From: an uncultured Prevotella sp.
GTDB lineage: Bacteria > Bacteroidota > Bacteroidia > Bacteroidales > Bacteroidaceae
Reading direction: 5' to 3'
Length of the DNA stretch: 64,000 bases
Assembly (NCBI GenBank): GCA_900553465.1
Contig: USDT01000003.1
Coordinates: 62,001-126,000 of the forward strand
Of the stretch, positions 61,051-64,000 are shown piece after piece. The notes below the pieces were generated by a model that saw only the letters and a program-made list of their open reading frames with translations, searched no databases and was not told where the DNA came from. Numbering within the stretch: the stretch's first letter is position 1; every line of letters begins with the position of its first letter. Both the position numbers and the translations under genes were made by a program.

Positions 61051-61338
61051 TGCATTTCCAATGGAGTGTTTTTATGAATCATGATGTGAAATAGTTTTGA
61101 ATATGGTCCGCTGATGCCAGACAAGTACTGTCAAAGAGTGTGTTTTTTCTCTTTAAGAAATCCGTAAGGTAGTTCCAAATGACTCATGTACTTATTGGTG
61201 TTATCCTGAATTGACGTGAATATTGCAGACAATAGCCATTTCGTATTTTTCTGATATTATGTTTGGTTCGCCATGATGCGGAACGTACCGGTATGATACT
61301 AACAAGTATATCACACCGATACGTTTTCCTGTATAATG
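61051..61338. other. Intergenic DNA, no gene seen
   Basis: No convincing frame. A weak hairpin (61285-61322) lies close to the end of the next minus-strand gene. Confidence 0.5.
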
Positions 61339-61542
61339 TCAATCTGATGGATTGTTGGAACTCACTACGTTTAATGTCATTCTATATTTGCCTTTTATTT
61401 CGCATTGTCTGTTGTTGCTTTCACATTCGTATGTTCCGGTAAACGTACCTTCCACCTGTACGCCATCTCCTACATCCTTTATCGATTTGACATTGTTTGT
61501 TCCTTTCACGAGTTCATAAAATTCTCCGGAACTTATCGTCAT
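61339..61542 (-). CDS. Short hypothetical protein, possibly truncated
   Basis: A 67-residue protein from the ATG at 61542 (MTISSGEFYELVKGTNNVKS); beta-rich, ends SSNNPSD. No signal peptide. The dispersed repeat begins 41 bp upstream, and the open frame runs into it at 61581, so the gene's original start may have been removed by the repeat. No homology recognised. Confidence 0.45.
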   Translation of the reverse strand: MTISSGEFYELVKGTNNVKSIKDVGDGVQVEGTFTGTYECESNNRQCEIKGKYRMTLNVVSSNNPSD

Positions 61543-61582
61543 TGCTAGAAAGATGCGTGTTTTTCGTATTTCTCCCAGCACG

Positions 61583-62100
61583 TCATATCAGCGTTTTTAA
61601 AGAAAACCCGGACGACGGACTTACAGATTTTCTTGACTAATTTTTGACAAAATAAAATCGCAAAAGAGATGTTAGGAAATGTTAAATGTGGCATCAGAAA
61701 GCCTTGTTAAGTCTTTACGGCATTATCCTATACCCTGTTGCGTAATCCCCGATAATTCATATTGCATTCCGATTATGCCTGTTTCAGCCTCCGGTTTCGT
61801 CTGTTTTAGGGTGTGATATTGCACGTTTCAGCCCCTGAAACAGGCCATATCACGTGCCAAAATGGTGCATTTCGTATGACGAAAAAATCACTCTTGAATA
61901 TAAGTTATTGATATCCAGTATTTTGAGCAAAGTCCTTATTTCTCGCGTATTTGCGTCCGAAGCTGAACCTCGCTGCAAATTCTCGTTTATTTTTTGGGGT
62001 AGAACAGAAAACTCAGACGGAAAAACCGCGGGATACTGAAAATCTGTAAACGGCCTTGATTGCCTCACTTTATACTGAAGGTAACAACGCCGATATCGTG
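61583..62100. repeat. Dispersed intergenic repeat, copy 2
   Basis: Collinear with 52430-52946, with roughly four in five bases alike by eye and about the same length. Minus-strand frame contains DFQYPAVFPSEFSVLP; plus-strand frame 61854-62039 has the same length as its counterpart at 52700-52885. I treat these as non-coding shadows. Confidence 0.8.
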
Positions 62101-62215
62101 GCTGAGTTCCTGTTCCTCAGTTGAAACCAGTCCCGGCAGAGTTTTTATTGAGCCAGAATCTCTGTATAAAATGTTAGGATAAGCCGGACAAGGCTGTTTG
62201 TATCATGATAAAACA

Positions 62216-62249
62216 AAAGCGACAAGCAATTTTCACTGCTTGTCGCTTT
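62216..62249. terminator. Hairpin terminator
   Basis: AAAGCGACAAGCA (62216-62228) pairs with TGCTTGTCGCTTT (62237-62249), perfect 13-bp stem with 8-nt loop, A- and T-ends. No gene directly upstream on the plus strand. Confidence 0.7.
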
Positions 62250-62370
62250 GTGTCGAAAGCCCTAACAAATTATCGAACAAATTTATAGAAGATTTGCGAA
62301 AAATACACGATTATATGGCTTATTTTCATATCGCCGTGACACGGCCAGTAAAAGTAAAATAAGCTAATCA

Positions 62371-62403
62371 CGTATAACAGCCCTTCCTGAGGGCTGTTAT
62401 ACG
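62371..62403. other. Long perfect hairpin before the Rep-like genes
   Basis: CGTATAACAGCCCT (62371-62384) and its complement (62390-62403) form a perfect 14-bp stem with a 5-nt loop. No T-run follows. It lies 150 bp before the small gene at 62555 and could be an origin-type hairpin or the boundary of the AT-rich island. Confidence 0.55.
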
Positions 62404-62554
62404 TATGTATCTCGTACGAACTATATACTTTTTTAGTAGGTGTAGCATTAAAACGGTTTCCAACATTTTACCATGTTATAGGTTTTAAGAAAAAATGTGT
62501 TACTATACCTGCTTTTCTGACTTTACCTAATATTTATATATAAAAAGATAAATT

Positions 62555-62749
62555 ATGAAAAGACAATTTAGGCAGTTGAACGATATGACTAAGTTACGTA
62601 TTAGTCAGAGCTTACGAGGACGCTCTATGAGCGAAACTCATAAGCAAGCTATCAGCAATAGCATGAAGGCTTACTGGGCTACGATACCCAATAAACCAAC
62701 CGAAAATAACAAGAGTGAAAACCAATTAGATAATGAAACGAATATGTAA
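62555..62749 (+). CDS. Small NUMOD-like DNA-binding protein
   Basis: A 64-residue basic protein. The segment KLRISQSLRGRSMSETHKQA ISNSMKAYW resembles the NUMOD3 repeat of homing endonucleases and other mobile-element DNA-binding proteins. It precedes the Rep-like gene by about 10 bp and is probably co-transcribed. Confidence 0.6.
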   Translation: MKRQFRQLNDMTKLRISQSLRGRSMSETHKQAISNSMKAYWATIPNKPTENNKSENQLDNETNM

Positions 62750-62759
62750 AAGAAAGATA

Positions 62760-63620
62760 ATGATAGATGCCTTAACGGTATGTTTTGAGGTTACAGACCG
62801 TTATCATTACGACTGTATTAGTGAGCTTGACTTCGGACAGACTTATGATATGTATGAATTTCAATTGACACGAGTAGAAGGTCGTTATTACAATAATGTC
62901 TATACCATTATATATATGGATGGAGATAGCAAAACAGAGTTTGGTCAGCTAAAATTCAATCTTGGGAAAGTAGTAAATCCCAATAATCTTCATGATAATG
63001 GTAATCCCAAGGTTTGGATAAGTCTCAACAATCAAAGCCTATATTCTAATGACCAATACTATTTAGGTTTCATCGCTACTAAAATAGGACTGGAACCGCA
63101 CAATGTTACAACGCTGGATATATGCCTTGACACTTCTTTTAATATTAGCAAGCCATTACGTCAACTAATTAAGAATAAAACTGTTACTACTATTCTAAAT
63201 GGTACGAGAATTAAAGACCGTGACGAAGACCGTCCCGAAATCACTTATACACTCAGCGGTAGCCTCAACAAAGACAAGTATATGACGGTTAATGTCAAGC
63301 AGCGAAATGCTATAAAAGACAAAAGTCGAGGTGTGACCGTAACCACATACGATAAGTTAGCGGAAATTAGTAATAGCTCGGGTAAGGAATACATTTTAAA
63401 GTTTTATGATAATCCAACTAAGTTGTTCAGGACAGAAGTCCATTTAAACAATACCGAGATTAAAGACTATTTGGATAGTCGTGGTTTGTATTTTAACTAT
63501 TATATGATAGATGAGGCTTTGTTAGAGGATATGTTCTTCTATCATCTGAATAGTGTTATTCGTTTTAAGGCTGACAAACAGGATATAATGTGGGAGCAGT
63601 TGTTAGGTCGTGTTTCATAG
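62760..63620 (+). CDS. Replication initiation-like protein
   Basis: A 286-residue protein from ATG 62760 (MIDALTVCFEVTDRY). Segments TTLDICLDTSFNISKPLRQL, RIKDRDEDRPEITYTLSGSL, VTTYDKLAEI and KLFRTEVHLNN match a protein type I associate with replication proteins of small Bacteroidetes plasmids or filamentous phages; YDKLAEI resembles the YxKxxE box of rolling-circle Rep proteins. The name is tentative. No capsid or secretion genes follow; a strong hairpin does (63700). Confidence 0.55.
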   Translation: MIDALTVCFEVTDRYHYDCISELDFGQTYDMYEFQLTRVEGRYYNNVYTIIYMDGDSKTEFGQLKFNLGKVVNPNNLHDNGNPKVWISLNNQSLYSNDQYYLGFIATKIGLEPHNVTTLDICLDTSFNISKPLRQLIKNKTVTTILNGTRIKDRDEDRPEITYTLSGSLNKDKYMTVNVKQRNAIKDKSRGVTVTTYDKLAEISNSSGKEYILKFYDNPTKLFRTEVHLNNTEIKDYLDSRGLYFNYYMIDEALLEDMFFYHLNSVIRFKADKQDIMWEQLLGRVS

Positions 63621-63699
63621 GGTTATAACAACCCCCTCTCCCAATATGCAGAATTTACATATAAACCATTGATTATTATTATTTTCTGTATCAAATTAA

Positions 63700-63743
63700 A
63701 AACGTATCAATATAATCAATTAAATGACGATATTGATACGTTT
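63700..63743. terminator. Long hairpin terminator between convergent genes
   Basis: AAACGTATCAATAT (63700-63713) pairs perfectly with ATATTGATACGTTT (63730-63743), followed by ATTTGTATTATT. Separates the Rep-like gene from the minus-strand gene. Confidence 0.75.
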
Positions 63744-63801
63744 ATTTGTATTATTCTAATCTAAAAAAATAATTTGATATATAAATGTTACTTGTATTAT
63801 A

Positions 63802-64000
63802 TTATTTAAATTTTATAATTCTAAAATTGTTCTTGTTATCAATTATTGCTGCATCAGCCCCAAGCTTACGAGTTTTACGTGCTGCCTTCCAAAATAAATA
63901 TTTTTCAATTCTGGGACGTTCTGGGCGAATAAGAGGGAAAATAATAGGAGTATAAGAACCATAAGCTACAACTTCAAAGTTTCGACCAACCTCCTGTTCG
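63802..64000 (-). CDS. C-terminal part of an unrecognised protein (runs off window)
   Basis: The last 65 codons of a gene that begins outside the window: GRNFEVVAYGSYTPIIFPLI, ARKTRKLGADAAIIDNKNNF, ending IIKFK. No family recognised. Confidence 0.6.
   Translation of the reverse strand, partial: EQEVGRNFEVVAYGSYTPIIFPLIRPERPRIEKYLFWKAARKTRKLGADAAIIDNKNNFRIIKFK

Overview
The window is chromosomal DNA of a Bacteroidales bacterium, most likely Prevotella or a close relative. The evidence is the promoter style (TTTG, about 20 bp, then TAnnTTTG), a TatA/TatC pair without TatB, lipoproteins and Tat-exported oxidoreductases typical of Bacteroidetes, GH43/GH116 enzymes, and a dispersed repeat whose spurious ORFs contain FQYPAVFPSEFSVLP-like text that I associate with Prevotella. 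This genus assignment is inference.

Positions 1 to about 26,620 are AT-rich and form the right part of a temperate tailed-phage prophage. From the right edge inward it has: a tRNA-Arg(CCT) used as attachment gene, a tyrosine integrase, an array of composite palindromes, a plus-strand lysogeny operon (S24-type repressor, lipoprotein, HTH protein), a divergent Cro-like gene, then a long minus-strand early operon. That operon holds an SbcC-like ATPase, RecT, an MBL hydrolase, a NinB-like protein, a variable protein, a replication initiator, a DnaC-like loader, ParB, a Dam methylase split by a frameshift, an exonuclease and a RuvC-like resolvase. After it come a ParB-nuclease/DUF4417 protein, a zincin, small and large terminase, portal and a MuF head protein with a nuclease-like tail. 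The leftmost 2.5 kb is plus-strand accessory DNA (membrane protein, lipoprotein, structured leader, KilA-N antirepressor). Capsid, tail and lysis genes are not in the window, so the prophage continues to the left.

Positions 26,870 to 51,130 are host DNA of clearly higher GC devoted to carbohydrate metabolism. They contain a TonB-dependent receptor-like protein, three Gfo/Idh/MocA oxidoreductases (two with Tat signals), four DUF1080 (3-keto-disaccharide hydrolase) proteins, a secreted xylose-isomerase-like TIM barrel, two GH43 proteins, a GH116 protein and an uncharacterised (alpha/alpha)-barrel protein. tatA and tatC lie at the head of a run with two oxidoreductases and two DUF1080 lipoproteins. 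The set fits an extracytoplasmic pathway that oxidises a glycoside at C3, cleaves the 3-keto-glycoside and recycles the keto-sugar, with export of the oxidoreductases built into the locus.

Positions 51,220 to 61,050 are mostly housekeeping: flavodoxin/ferredoxin fusion, recO, tRNA-Glu, rpsT, an acyl-CoA ligase, prfB, a CYTH protein, a VanZ-like protein, an SNF-family symporter and a helix-hairpin-helix protein. Two roughly 517-bp copies of a dispersed repeat lie at 52.4 and 61.6 kb, with a diverged third at 38.9 kb. The last 1.7 kb is an AT-rich island with a small NUMOD-like protein and a Rep-like protein, followed by the end of an unrecognised minus-strand gene.

Most unusual features: the 24,826-25,181 array built from four 69-bp composite units; an adenine-depleted, GC-rich segment inside the 17.6-kb gene that resembles the variable region of a diversity-generating retroelement although no reverse transcriptase is present; the TatAC/oxidoreductase/DUF1080 cluster; and a G7 tract that splits the Dam gene.
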